A DNA stretch of 63,244 bases from an uncultured Schlesneria sp. GTDB taxonomy: Bacteria > Planctomycetota > Planctomycetia > Planctomycetales > Planctomycetaceae. Under the pieces are notes generated by a model. It was not told where the DNA came from and did no database searches. It was given only the letters and a program-made list of their open reading frames with translations. Location of the stretch: assembly GCA_903840265.1 (NCBI GenBank), contig CAIMFH010000087.1:1-63244 (forward strand). Reading direction: 5' to 3'. The position numbers and the translations under genes are program-made. Positions 7,800-19,261 of this stretch are shown here, piece by piece; position 1 is the first letter of the stretch; each line of letters starts with the position of its first letter.

Positions 7800-7998
7800 C
7801 CATGCTTCCAAGCGAGTTGAATCCTGGTGAGCACTTGAGACTATCGCCTCCAAGTCATGTTGTCACTGACCGGTGCGTCGCCGCTGGAGGATTTTAGATC
7901 AATTTTGGTGGCCAAAGATGGGACACAATTAGATATTGGAACGCCGAAGGAAAAGAACCTGGAGACTACCGTATGAAAGAACTGAGGTAGCAACTGAA

Positions 7999-8448
7999 AT
8001 GCCCCGCAAACGCATCCCGTTCCTCTCGGGAACAATTGTTCTCGACCGAATTCGGCATCACTTTGGGTTCTTGGAGATGGAGTTGCATTGTACGTCTGCA
8101 ACTGGAGACCCCCGCGACCAATTGATCACGTTTGCCCTGCCGTCTGGCGGACAAGTTGAGATCTGTTGGAGCAATACGACACCTCCCCAAGTATTCCTTT
8201 GCAAGGCCTCATGCGAGACTCCCCCGCGCACGAACGAACCGTGCTATGGCGCTGACGAATTGGCTCACGTATCGGGTCGCGACGAGCTTGTGCCTCCGCA
8301 CGTGCCAAAAAGTCAGGGCCTAACAATTGAGACATTGGAAAAACACTTGGAATTGCAGGCGCAAGCAGTTCGTGAATTGGCGAGAGACTTCTTGAATCAC
8401 AGCGACTTCGGCATTTTGGGGAAAATTGCGAGCCAGGTCGATAGTTGA
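7999..8448 (+). CDS. Hypothetical protein
   Basis: 149 residues from ATG 7999 (GAGGT about ten bases upstream); the open frame reaches back to 7936. No family recognised. The N-terminal half is beta-like (GTIVLDRIRHHFGFLEMEL) with four cysteines scattered in the middle; the C-terminal half (residues 110-149) is helical, with LEKHLELQAQAVRELARDFL. No signal peptide or membrane segment. It is flanked by a divergent diguanylate cyclase and a VOC protein; no operon link is evident. Confidence 0.5.
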   Translation: MPRKRIPFLSGTIVLDRIRHHFGFLEMELHCTSATGDPRDQLITFALPSGGQVEICWSNTTPPQVFLCKASCETPPRTNEPCYGADELAHVSGRDELVPPHVPKSQGLTIETLEKHLELQAQAVRELARDFLNHSDFGILGKIASQVDS

Positions 8449-8593
8449 GGATTCTGTCCGGACAGGTGGCGCGCCGGATTGTGGTCGATTCCCCATTCGA
8501 GCGGAATGTTACGTTCCTAATGAGGGAATGCCCCTGACGTGGTACTCTGCTGATAATGTCTTTTCCCCGTTCAGACATGTCAGGAACAATCAG

Positions 8594-8998
8594 ATGACGG
8601 ATACCGCTCCGATCCGCGTGAAATCGATCGATCACGTCACCATCGTCGTGAAGGATCTGGCGGCCACGCGACAGTTTTATGTCGACGCTTTAGGCATGGA
8701 TGAGGTCGCGCGTCCTGCCTTTTCATTCGCGGGACAGTGGTTTCAGGCGGGCCCTACCATGATTCATACGATCCTGGAATTTGAGGGGTCGAGCCCCGCG
8801 GGACTGGGAGGAGGTTCGAACGCGCGCGGACATCACTTCGCGTTTCTGGTCGATGATGTCGCTGTCGCGACGCAGCGCCTGGAGGGGATGGGGATCCGAC
8901 CGATCTCCCCACCAAAGCTGCGTCCAGACGGTGCGGCCCAGGTTTTCTTCCGCGATCCAGACGGCCATCTGGTCGAACTGAGCTCGATCCCTGTCTGA
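8594..8998 (+). CDS. VOC-superfamily (glyoxalase/dioxygenase-like) protein
   Basis: 134 residues with two beta-alpha-beta-beta-beta modules. The first begins SIDHVTIVVKDLAATRQFY (metal His), and the protein ends with FFRDPDGHLVELSSIPV, the terminal metal Glu. Family members include glyoxalases, fosfomycin-resistance-like proteins and ring-cleaving dioxygenases, so the reaction is not predictable. Start ATG 8594 has AGGA eight bases upstream; the frame is open to 8426 but that part has no VOC similarity. Confidence 0.85.
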   Translation: MTDTAPIRVKSIDHVTIVVKDLAATRQFYVDALGMDEVARPAFSFAGQWFQAGPTMIHTILEFEGSSPAGLGGGSNARGHHFAFLVDDVAVATQRLEGMGIRPISPPKLRPDGAAQVFFRDPDGHLVELSSIPV

Positions 8999-9241
8999 CC
9001 GCAAATGGCGGTTCTGCGTCTGCTTCCCGCGACTTGAGCGTCGTCTGAGGCGTGGACGTGATGGTCCGGAGGGAAAAATCGGGCTTGCTGCCTGAAATCC
9101 TGCTGAAACCGATGTCGCCGACGGACCTCCGCTAGCGGTCGGTGCGGCTGTCGGCTTATACTCCTGTTGAACAGGATTCCTGTTCGATCTCAAATCTCAA
9201 GCTCTATTTCCCGTTTGGCAAGCTTCACAGGAACAGTGCGG

Positions 9242-9433
9242 ATGGCATCCAATCTTCCAAAGAACATGGTCTTTGGTTCGTTCGGCGCTGCGGGATTGGT
9301 CGCGGTGCTCGCGATCCTCGACATCGTCACGGGCTACCCATTCGCCAAGTCGATGACGATGGATATCCTCTTCATTCTCAGTGCCGGCATCGTGGGCTAT
9401 CTCGCCTGGGATGCCTACAAAGATATGGCCTGA
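9242..9433 (+). CDS. Small two-helix membrane protein
   Basis: 63 residues: a short N-terminus, one hydrophobic helix (about residues 12-30) and a second (about 40-57), ending AWDAYKDMA. An AGGA element lies about eight bases upstream of ATG 9242. The clean topology and a good ribosome-binding site argue for a real gene. Function unknown. Confidence 0.6.
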   Translation: MASNLPKNMVFGSFGAAGLVAVLAILDIVTGYPFAKSMTMDILFILSAGIVGYLAWDAYKDMA

Positions 9434-9572
9434 TTTGGATCCAAGTGTGGCACGCCCATAGTCTTCGATGGGCGAAGGCTGTAGAAATTGAGACCACGCC
9501 CTTCACAAAGCTTCAGGGACGTGCCACCCAACCGCATGCGCGGAAATGACGGCGGGTCGGAACTCAGGCGAG

Positions 9573-11489
9573 TTAGACATCCAGATCGTCGACGAGGTTG
9601 GCCTCGCTCATGATGATCTTGTATCGCTCGGCGGGATCCTTACCGAGCAATTGTGAAAACGTCAGATCGGCTTCGACCAGGCTATCCATGCTGATGGACA
9701 ATAGCGTCCGTGACTTCGGATCCAGCGTCGTCTCTTTGAGCTGTTGCGCGTTCATTTCGCCCAGGCCTTTGAAGCGTTGAATTTCCGCTTTTCGGTTGGC
9801 TGGCAGAGCGGCCAGGATTTCTTCCTTGTGAACGTCGTCTTGAGCGTATGTTGTCTTGGAGCCGACTTGGATGCGATAGAGCGGCGGCTGAGCCAGATAC
9901 AATTTCTGGCTGGTGATCAGCTCTCGCATGTGTCTGAAGAAGAACGTCAGCAGCAGTGTGCTGATGTGATAGCCATCGCTATCGGCATCCATCATCAGGA
10001 TCACACGGTCGTAGCGCAATCGATGGACATCGAAACCGTTGCCAATCCCTGTCCCCAGGGTCTCGATCAGGTCTTTGATTTCCTGATTCTCGATCACCTT
10101 GGCGGTCGTGAGGCATTCCGTGTTGAGCACCTTGCCGCGCAAGGGCAGCACGGCTTGGAACCGGCTGTCGCGTCCCATCCCTGCGGTGCCACCTGCCGAC
10201 TGACCTTCGACGATGAACAGTTCTGACTCTTTGGGGTCTGTCGAACGGCAGTCGAGCAGTTTTCCAGGCAAGCTGGTTCGACGAGTCGTCGCGGTTTTGC
10301 GGCGCACTTCGCCCGCTGCATCGCGACTGGCCTGCCGCGCTCGTGCGGCCAGCACGATGCGGCCGACAACAGCGTCGGCAATCGACGGGTTGCCGCTGAG
10401 CCAGGTTTCCAGAGCGGGGCGAATGACGCTTTCCACGGTCGCCGTCATTTCCGGGTTGTTCAACTTCTCTTTTGTCTGCCCTTGAAACATAGGCTCGGAT
10501 AGAAAGACCGACAGGATCCCCAGCACCCCTTCGCGAATGTCATTGTTCTCGATCGTGACACCCTTGATCTTGATGTCATGCACTTCCATATAGTTGCGAA
10601 CAGCTTTACCAATCGCCGATCGCAAACCGGATTCGTGCGTTCCCCCGGCATGGGTCCGAATCCCGTTGACGTAGCTGCGAATCTGTTCGTCGGTCGCTTC
10701 GGTCCAGCGTAAGACGAACTCGATCTTGTGCTTTTCATCATCGCGACTGATGACAAAGTTCTGCTCGTGAATGGCCTTCTTCTGCCCTTCAGCGAGGATT
10801 TTGCCGAGGTACGAAACGATGCCGTCGGGATGAAAGTACTCGAACTTCTCTTTGCGAGCTTCGTCAATGAAAACAATCCTCAAGCCGCCATGGACGTAAG
10901 AGATGTCTTCCAAGTGTTGCTTGATCGTGTCGGGATTGAAGGCGGTCTTGGCGAAGATCTCTTCGTCAGGACGGAAGAAAATCGTCGTGCCGTGACCGCG
11001 GAACGGTTTCACTTTTTTGACGGGCGTCGTCGGCTTGCCGCGTTTGTATCGCTGCGACCATTCATACCCATCGCGGTGGACCGTTGCTTCCATCTCACTC
11101 GACAGGGCATTGACCACCGACGAACCGACCCCGTGCAACCCGCCGCTACGCGCATAGGCTTGGCTCGAGAATTTACCGCCTGAGTGAAGCGTCGTCAGGA
11201 TCGTCTCTAGCGCGGATTTCTTCGTCTTTTGATGAGTGTCGACGGGGATACCACGTCCGTCGTCCTGAACGGAACAGGACGCACCATCTTTGTGAAGCGT
11301 CACGATGATTTCGGCGCATTGCCCGGCCAGATGTTCATCGACGCTGTTGTCGACGATTTCCCAGAGCAGGTGGTGCAGGCCGCGGGCATCGACGCCACCA
11401 ATGTACATCGACGGCCGCCGGCGAACGGCTTCCAATCCTTCGATGACTTCGATGTCTTCAGCGGTGTATCGCGTATTGCCAGTTGACAT
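9573..11489 (-). CDS. parE: Type IIA DNA topoisomerase, B (ATPase) subunit, ParE/GyrB-like
   Basis: 638 residues. The GHKL ATPase motifs are EIVDNSVDEH (residues 44-53), DDGRGIPV and the LHGVGSSVVNAL lid; the TOPRIM domain has VEGQSAGG (about residue 424) and MMDADSDGYH (about 500). The short form without the ~170-residue GyrB insert fits ParE or non-enterobacterial GyrB. The start is ATG 11489; the longer open frame back to 11744 only overlaps the A-subunit gene antiparallel to no known domain. The motif EGQSAGG is notable: quinolone-sensitive enzymes have EGDSAGG. The A-subunit gene lies directly upstream on the same strand (77 bases apart), so this is a two-gene unit transcribed A then B. 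Whether it is gyrase or topo IV is not certain. Confidence 0.92.
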   Translation of the reverse strand: MSTGNTRYTAEDIEVIEGLEAVRRRPSMYIGGVDARGLHHLLWEIVDNSVDEHLAGQCAEIIVTLHKDGASCSVQDDGRGIPVDTHQKTKKSALETILTTLHSGGKFSSQAYARSGGLHGVGSSVVNALSSEMEATVHRDGYEWSQRYKRGKPTTPVKKVKPFRGHGTTIFFRPDEEIFAKTAFNPDTIKQHLEDISYVHGGLRIVFIDEARKEKFEYFHPDGIVSYLGKILAEGQKKAIHEQNFVISRDDEKHKIEFVLRWTEATDEQIRSYVNGIRTHAGGTHESGLRSAIGKAVRNYMEVHDIKIKGVTIENNDIREGVLGILSVFLSEPMFQGQTKEKLNNPEMTATVESVIRPALETWLSGNPSIADAVVGRIVLAARARQASRDAAGEVRRKTATTRRTSLPGKLLDCRSTDPKESELFIVEGQSAGGTAGMGRDSRFQAVLPLRGKVLNTECLTTAKVIENQEIKDLIETLGTGIGNGFDVHRLRYDRVILMMDADSDGYHISTLLLTFFFRHMRELITSQKLYLAQPPLYRIQVGSKTTYAQDDVHKEEILAALPANRKAEIQRFKGLGEMNAQQLKETTLDPKSRTLLSISMDSLVEADLTFSQLLGKDPAERYKIIMSEANLVDDLDV

Positions 11490-11566
11490 GCAGGAAGCTT
11501 TCAAAACGATCTTAGGTAATCTGCGGCGCGTCTGTTCGGTGCGGATGTGGGATACAGTACCGATCG

Positions 11567-13945
<2,379 letters not shown>

Positions 13946-14297
13946 CGTCCCGCTCCTGATGCAGACTCAATTCACAACTTGCTGCCGGTAGTATCTTCGA
14001 CCGGAAACGCGGATCTCTGCAGCGATCGAAATGAGGCAGTTTGCGCTGACATTTCCAGTGGCAGAAACATTGCCGAGAGTACCGTCTGCAACGGTTATAT
14101 CGAATTTTCAATGCTACGTAACGTCTTTACACACAAATAGTTGGCAAAAACTGGCGTGTTCGTCCGTTAAACACGGAATGATTCATTCAAGCCGCATCCC
14201 GTTGCCGAAATGGATAGGGCATGGTGGACCGGAGAAATTGGGGCAGACACGGATTCTTGCCCACGGTCGGCAGCCATTCGATCCAGGAGGGGACGAG
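13946..14297. other. Divergent intergenic region, no gene seen
   Basis: The 352 bases between the topoisomerase A gene and the secreted-protein gene should carry both promoters. No convincing -35/-10 pair, RNA gene or repeat was recognised; the only clear signal is the strong AGGAGG ribosome-binding site at its right end. Confidence 0.4.
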
Positions 14298-14918
14298 ATG
14301 TTTCGCAACGTGTTTGCCACCGGCACGATCGCCGTGGTTCTTTCCGCAGTGATGCTGCCTTCGAGCCGTGCCGACGAACTGGCTGATCCATTCGCGCCGG
14401 AACTGCAGGTTCCACCAATTTCGGTGCCAGCTCCGCTGGATACGCCTGACACGATGGCGCGTCCGGTCTCCAGCCGCGGTCCAATGGTTCCTCAGACAGC
14501 CATGTACCGCCAGGAAGCCGCCGCAGTGGCACCAGGACCAATGGCGATCAACCCAGAAGCCTATGCCACCCCAATGGCCCCACCGGCTCAGCAGCCTGGC
14601 TATGTTCGCTTGGGGGCTCCACTGTATCCATCGCCACGGCCAAATATTCCCATCTGGAGTGGCGCGACGATGATCACCACCCCGGCTTTCGCTCCGCATG
14701 AAATGCTGTATCCACATACCTACCGAGCGATGTACCCACCTTTCTATCACCGTGTCAAAGGTGGTTGGTTTGTGACTCCGTTCGGGGTTCGATCGCACGA
14801 ACGTTGGGAACTGCAGGGAACCCAAGTTGAAGTGAAATACCGATCGCAACCACCACTGTGGGTCAAAGCCAACTGGCATGCACCAGTCCAGCAATCGCAC
14901 GGTGGCTACCGCTACTAA
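14298..14918 (+). CDS. Secreted Pro/Ala-rich hypothetical protein
   Basis: 206 residues from ATG 14298, with AGGAGG eight to thirteen bases upstream. A signal peptide is clear (MFRNVFATGTIAVVLSAVML, cleavage near SRA-DE). The mature part is rich in Pro, Ala, Met and Tyr in the middle (residues 40-130) and ends with a more ordered segment containing VTPFGVRSHERWELQGTQVE and several Trp/Tyr. No enzymatic motif. It is the first of three consecutive secreted proteins on the same strand, probably envelope components. Confidence 0.75.
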   Translation: MFRNVFATGTIAVVLSAVMLPSSRADELADPFAPELQVPPISVPAPLDTPDTMARPVSSRGPMVPQTAMYRQEAAAVAPGPMAINPEAYATPMAPPAQQPGYVRLGAPLYPSPRPNIPIWSGATMITTPAFAPHEMLYPHTYRAMYPPFYHRVKGGWFVTPFGVRSHERWELQGTQVEVKYRSQPPLWVKANWHAPVQQSHGGYRY

Positions 14919-15025
14919 ACCTGGTCGCGGTGAACAACGTGACATCAAATGGGGTGCTGGCGACGGCGCTGTCTATCCCGATGATCCGAATCATATTCGG
15001 TCATCGCTCCTGAAGTTTAATACAA

Positions 15026-15053
15026 ACTCGCGAAGTTCGGATGCTTCGCGAGT
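15026..15053 (+). terminator. Strong hairpin between two secreted-protein genes
   Basis: A perfect 10-bp stem (ACTCGCGAAG/CTTCGCGAGT, 15026-15035 with 15044-15053) with an 8-base loop and no T-run. It may be a weak or Rho-assisted terminator after the first gene, or a 5' mRNA structure of the next gene, whose start is 63 bases downstream. Confidence 0.4.
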
Positions 15054-15115
15054 GCCATCTCGCGATACGTCCGGTCACTGCCGTCGATACGGCTCGAATG
15101 TAAGGAACCGATGAC

Positions 15116-15661
15116 ATGAAGTCACTGTTGCAAAGGCTCGTTCGAGCGTCGGTGGTGGCGGGCCTGTGCCTGATTGCCACGATGACCGCCGTCGCTCAGG
15201 AAGCACCTGGAATCGTACGAATTACGAAACCAAGCACTGCGGCGATGAGCTCGCCACAAGTGCAGCAAGCCAGCTTTGGACATTTTCAGGGTGGCTATGC
15301 CAGTGGGACAAACTGCGATTGTCCAAATGGTGCCGCCGGGGGATGTCCTCATTGTTGGAGCGCCTGTCCTCAAGGTCGCTGCCAGTGTACGCAAGACATG
15401 GTGAATTACTTCCGCTGCAAGTTCGGCTACTTCATTCCGACCGGTGCTGGCGGAGTGGGTGTCCCCATCTGCGGAAAATATGCACGTGTGTATCCGCAAG
15501 ATCCGTACTATTTCGACCAACGTGACGGTCAAGCCTGGGGTGCCCAGGGATATGGCATGCCAATCGCCGTCCCATTGGCTCCGACTGTCGGCCATACCTA
15601 CAACTATGGATGGGGAACCCCATCCAGCCGCCTGACCCCCGTCTCTCGACCAGCCTACTAG
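15116..15661 (+). CDS. Secreted Cys-rich hypothetical protein, paralogue A
   Basis: 181 residues with a signal peptide (MKSLLQRLVRASVVAGLCLI, cleavage near AVAQ-EA). After the cleavage site it reads GIVRITKPS and QASFGHFQGGY, then a cysteine-rich block (residues 66-105, eight Cys including CDCPN, CPHC and CQC), and a Tyr/Pro-rich C-terminus. The next gene shares GIVRI, xASFxxHQGGY-like and Cys-rich elements in the same order, so the two are tandem paralogues. The cysteines could form disulfides in the cell wall; Planctomycetes are known for cysteine-rich envelopes. Function unknown. Confidence 0.75.
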   Translation: MKSLLQRLVRASVVAGLCLIATMTAVAQEAPGIVRITKPSTAAMSSPQVQQASFGHFQGGYASGTNCDCPNGAAGGCPHCWSACPQGRCQCTQDMVNYFRCKFGYFIPTGAGGVGVPICGKYARVYPQDPYYFDQRDGQAWGAQGYGMPIAVPLAPTVGHTYNYGWGTPSSRLTPVSRPAY

Positions 15662-15750
15662 TTGGTTCAAGACATCTGCGTTCAGCAAACCCATTGATCA
15701 TCGTACAAATCTCTGCAAGCAGTTGTCTTGCGGTCTGAAGGAACAGGCGA

Positions 15751-16539
15751 ATGACGCTCAGGAAATCAAACTGGATGACAGCGGCCTGCCTCGCTGCCCT
15801 CTCGTGTACGGGAGCGGTCGAGGCACAAGACGACGGCTCCACGGGGATTGTCCGGATCTCGGATCGTCGTCCGGGAACTCCCGTCAAACCCGCCTCGTTT
15901 CATGGCCATCAAGGCGGCTACGTCAACAACTACAACAACGGTGGATGTCCCACCGGTGACTGCCAGTATGGAAATGGAAACGCGTGCCAGCACGGCCCCT
16001 GCTTCCATGGGTTCTTCCAGGAACGATACTGCAAGAATTCACCCGATCATGGCTATTCGCCACCGGCCAAGTATCCGCTACAACGTCGCGGGGTCCAGTA
16101 CAACCAGTACTTCCCCAATCAATGGTACGGAGCACCCGGAGCCAGCTATCAAGGTGCTCCCGTGGTCTACCAACCAACGGATACGACGCAACTTGGCTTT
16201 CACTATCAGCACGTCCCGTTCTGGCAGCCAAATCCCAGCGTGATGCCACAGCGACCTGTGCCCGCCCAGTGGCACATTACCGCTCCAGTGGCATACGCCT
16301 CCGGCTTCCATCAAGGATACGGCGGATACGGATACGGTGGTTATTCAGCAGGTGCAGGCTCGTCGAACTGCGACTTCCAGACGACGACGCCAACACCAGC
16401 GGCTCCCGCGGCCCCAACACCCGTCAACAAGGATATCCCTGCTGAAATCAACGCAGCACCAGAAGCTTCGCTGCCACCAGCACCAAGGCAGTTCGAGAAT
16501 GCTGCCGCCAGCGGACATATTCGTCGAGCCATCTACTAA
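15751..16539 (+). CDS. Secreted Gly/Tyr/Pro-rich hypothetical protein, paralogue B
   Basis: 262 residues; signal peptide ends near GAVEAQ-DD. Shares with the preceding protein GIVRIS, PASFHGHQGGY and a Cys block (CPTGDCQYGNGNACQHGPC). Then comes a long Tyr/Pro/Gly-rich region including GYGGYGYGGYSAGAG (residues ~190-208) and a Thr/Pro/Ala tail. Composition suggests a structural envelope or matrix protein. Start ATG 15751; an alternative ATG lies nine codons in, before the hydrophobic core. Confidence 0.75.
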   Translation: MTLRKSNWMTAACLAALSCTGAVEAQDDGSTGIVRISDRRPGTPVKPASFHGHQGGYVNNYNNGGCPTGDCQYGNGNACQHGPCFHGFFQERYCKNSPDHGYSPPAKYPLQRRGVQYNQYFPNQWYGAPGASYQGAPVVYQPTDTTQLGFHYQHVPFWQPNPSVMPQRPVPAQWHITAPVAYASGFHQGYGGYGYGGYSAGAGSSNCDFQTTTPTPAAPAAPTPVNKDIPAEINAAPEASLPPAPRQFENAAASGHIRRAIY

Positions 16540-16566
16540 AGCGGCTCCGCTGACGTGAATCAAACA

Positions 16567-16602
16567 GAGAGCCCGCATTCATGCGGGCTCTCTTCATTCT
16601 TT
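16567..16602. terminator. Terminator between convergent genes
   Basis: A perfect stem GAGAGCCCGC/GCGGGCTCTC with a short loop, followed by TTCATTCTTTG. It sits 28 bases after the stop of the secreted-protein gene and just before the end of the convergent TPR gene. Confidence 0.7.
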
Positions 16603-16616
16603 GATGTGGCCGCTAT

Positions 16617-19166
16617 TTACTTCGCCGGCGACATTCCCAATCGGCGTTCCTCTGCTTCGAATTTCGCTTTCAAGTCGCCACCACCCAGTTCGGGATACAG
16701 CACTTTGGCGAGCGCCAGAAGTTTCCTGGCTTCAGCCTGTTCTTGCAGTTTAATGCAGGTCGAGATGACGCCTAGTCGAGCCGTCAACCATTCGGGCGAG
16801 CCTTGCTTGCTCAGCGATTCGACGCGCCGCCAGCATTGCTTCGCCAGAACCGCAGCTTCTCGCGGTTCAAATTCGGACAGCAGCATCGCGATCTCTCGCT
16901 GTCGATTGGCGTCCTTCGCTGTGGCAGTTGCTTGCCGCTCGTAGATCTCGATCGCCTTTTCGATTTGTCCACTGGCCAAGTAGGTGCGGCCGAGCGACTG
17001 ATCCAGTCGATCTTGCTCATCGCGAGCAAGGGAGCCTCGATGCTTTGACAACAGTTCAACCGCTCGAAGTTGCAGCTCTCCATATTGCAGTTGACGTTGG
17101 CGGTTAGTGGACGCCACGAATGGTGCCAGCCGTTCGATGATGACTAGCAAGTCTCGTGGCGCGGCCGCAGCGAGAGAATCCAGAAGCCGCTCGGCCTCCA
17201 ATGGTTTTCCATTTCCCGCGAGCGCCACAACGAGCAGCGATTCCGCACGCTGACGAAGGCGAGTCCAACGCTCGTATTGTTCATCCTCCTTGTTCACGTC
17301 TTTGCCAATTCGCACAAGTTGATCGAGCAACGATTCCGCGCGATCGAACTGCGGGGGCTCGACCATGAGTTGGATGGCAGCCAGGTGCAGCACAACTTCG
17401 CCCTGCGGTGCCGTCCAAGGCTGGCTCGACTTCTGAATCAAGGTTACGAACTGTTGAAGCGTGCTTAATGCGGTCCGCTCGAAATCGGCTGAAGAAAGCT
17501 TGCGTTCACGCATCCTGGTCAGGACGGTCTCATAGCAGCGAGCGGCACCAGCGTGCGCCTCGTCGGCGCGCGGATGCGTTGCTGCCACCTTCAAATAGAT
17601 TGGCAACGCCACGGAAGCTTGCAGGCGCTGTTCTTCGAGCTGCGCCCGAAAAAAGCGAGCGTCATCGGCCGTCGGATCGATCGGGAAATTCTCGATCTGA
17701 TGATCGAGCGCCTGCGTATAACGTTCGCGGCGCTCCTGAGTTTTTTCCTGGTCATACAGCCGCCCCAGACAATACGCGGCGTTGAGACTCGATGAAGCCG
17801 CACGAGCACTCTGCGCATATTGGCTTGCCAGACGCAGGAACTCGGTACAGGCCGCTTCGTATTGCTTGTCATTGAGAAGAATCGACGCCCGAGTATAGCC
17901 GAGATCGGCGGCCAAGTCGGTCTGTGTGGCGGCTCGCGCCGACGCTTCCGCACGAGCATAACCCTTGAGTGCGAATTCGATTCGCCCGCCCAGGAAATCG
18001 GCGCGAGCCTGCTGCATCACGGCGTCGAGTTCTGGTCCATACTTTTCTGCGGTCCGCGTGGCATCCCAAAGTTGGTGGCATCGGCGACTCCAGTAACCAC
18101 CGACTTGATCATCACATCGCTGCAACGTCAGTTCGGCTTGATCACGAAGCGACTTGGCCAAGTCGGGATTCTTGCGCGCGACCGCCATATCGCGCATGGA
18201 CAGCAAACATCGAATTTGCAAGAACCACAGTTCCCCTGACAAACGCTGATTTTGAGACCTTAACTGAACAATCAACTCCAACGCGTTGTGGGCTTGATGA
18301 CGATCCAGTAGGACACGCGCATGTTCTGCAGTCACCATCTCCAAAAATTCGCGGTCCGATTCGGTGATGCTCTTTTCGAGAACATTGAGCATTTCCTCCG
18401 CTCGGCTGAGATCGCCTTTCAGTCGCGCGCAGTCGGCCAACAGGACTTTCGCGTAAAATGGAATCTGCTCGTCAGACACATTGACGAGCTTGCGAGCCGT
18501 CGTTTCTGCAAATACGAGATCATCAGTTCGCTGTCGTGTATCCGTTGGAGACAACTCAGCTCGATTTCTCAAGCAGCGAGCCAGCGCGAGCCGCACGCGA
18601 TAAAGTGAAACTCGCAACACGTGCGAAGACGGACCATCGGCCACGTTCTTTTTATCTCGCTGCGGCCCCAGCAACTCGCTCTCGAGTGTACTCAGTAACT
18701 GGATGGCGTCCGCACATCGCTGTCGAGTTCGCTTGGAAAACGCATCGTCGAAGGGACGCAACTCGCATTCGACTCGCAACCATTCGCTCTCGTTGCCAAG
18801 AACGAGTCCCGCTTGAGCTGCCAGCATCAAAGCATAGGGACCGGTTGGTTCTCGGTTCCGCTCGTCATCGACAACCGATCGAGCACGCTTCCAGAGTTCC
18901 TCCTGTTGCTCTTCCGAAACAAATTCCGCGTGTCGTGCGATCGTTTGCGAGAGTTCGATCGTTAAATCCACGCGGCGCGCGCGAGTCAAATTCGCTTGCG
19001 AGAGGCGGGCGATTGCATAGCTTTCGCCAATCGAAAACAGCCCGCGTTGCCGCAACTGATCGAAGTACAACGACAATGAATCATCAGCTTCGACGCATGT
19101 TGCTGGTCCGCCGCAGACAATCAGCAGGAACAGACAAACGACGATGGATCGGCAATGACTATGCAT
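16617..19166 (-). CDS. Large secreted TPR-rich protein
   Basis: About 849 residues. The N-terminus has a hydrophobic signal-like stretch (IVVCLFLLIVCGGPATCVEA), and the rest is almost entirely helical, with recurring Ala/Leu/Tyr spacing typical of tetratricopeptide repeats, for example LADLGYTRASILLNDKQYEAA near the middle and LGRTYLASGQIEKAIEIYERQ near residue 750. It is probably a periplasmic scaffold in protein-protein contacts. The frame allows GTG 19172 two codons upstream of the ATG used here. No catalytic domain seen; partners unknown. Confidence 0.85.
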   Translation of the reverse strand: MHSHCRSIVVCLFLLIVCGGPATCVEADDSLSLYFDQLRQRGLFSIGESYAIARLSQANLTRARRVDLTIELSQTIARHAEFVSEEQQEELWKRARSVVDDERNREPTGPYALMLAAQAGLVLGNESEWLRVECELRPFDDAFSKRTRQRCADAIQLLSTLESELLGPQRDKKNVADGPSSHVLRVSLYRVRLALARCLRNRAELSPTDTRQRTDDLVFAETTARKLVNVSDEQIPFYAKVLLADCARLKGDLSRAEEMLNVLEKSITESDREFLEMVTAEHARVLLDRHQAHNALELIVQLRSQNQRLSGELWFLQIRCLLSMRDMAVARKNPDLAKSLRDQAELTLQRCDDQVGGYWSRRCHQLWDATRTAEKYGPELDAVMQQARADFLGGRIEFALKGYARAEASARAATQTDLAADLGYTRASILLNDKQYEAACTEFLRLASQYAQSARAASSSLNAAYCLGRLYDQEKTQERRERYTQALDHQIENFPIDPTADDARFFRAQLEEQRLQASVALPIYLKVAATHPRADEAHAGAARCYETVLTRMRERKLSSADFERTALSTLQQFVTLIQKSSQPWTAPQGEVVLHLAAIQLMVEPPQFDRAESLLDQLVRIGKDVNKEDEQYERWTRLRQRAESLLVVALAGNGKPLEAERLLDSLAAAAPRDLLVIIERLAPFVASTNRQRQLQYGELQLRAVELLSKHRGSLARDEQDRLDQSLGRTYLASGQIEKAIEIYERQATATAKDANRQREIAMLLSEFEPREAAVLAKQCWRRVESLSKQGSPEWLTARLGVISTCIKLQEQAEARKLLALAKVLYPELGGGDLKAKFEAEERRLGMSPAK

Positions 19167-19261
19167 CGACACAGCTCATTCTGGACGGCATGCGAGGTCG
19201 CTCGCGACCAACATGATTTCCGATGAGTCTATCCAACGAGGGACTTACTGTCTGCTGCAGT

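Noticed and set aside
9454-9474. CGCCCAT/ATGGGCG hairpin between the small membrane protein and the topoisomerase B gene as a terminator
   Set aside because: Only 7 bp with an 8-base loop and no T-run on either strand.
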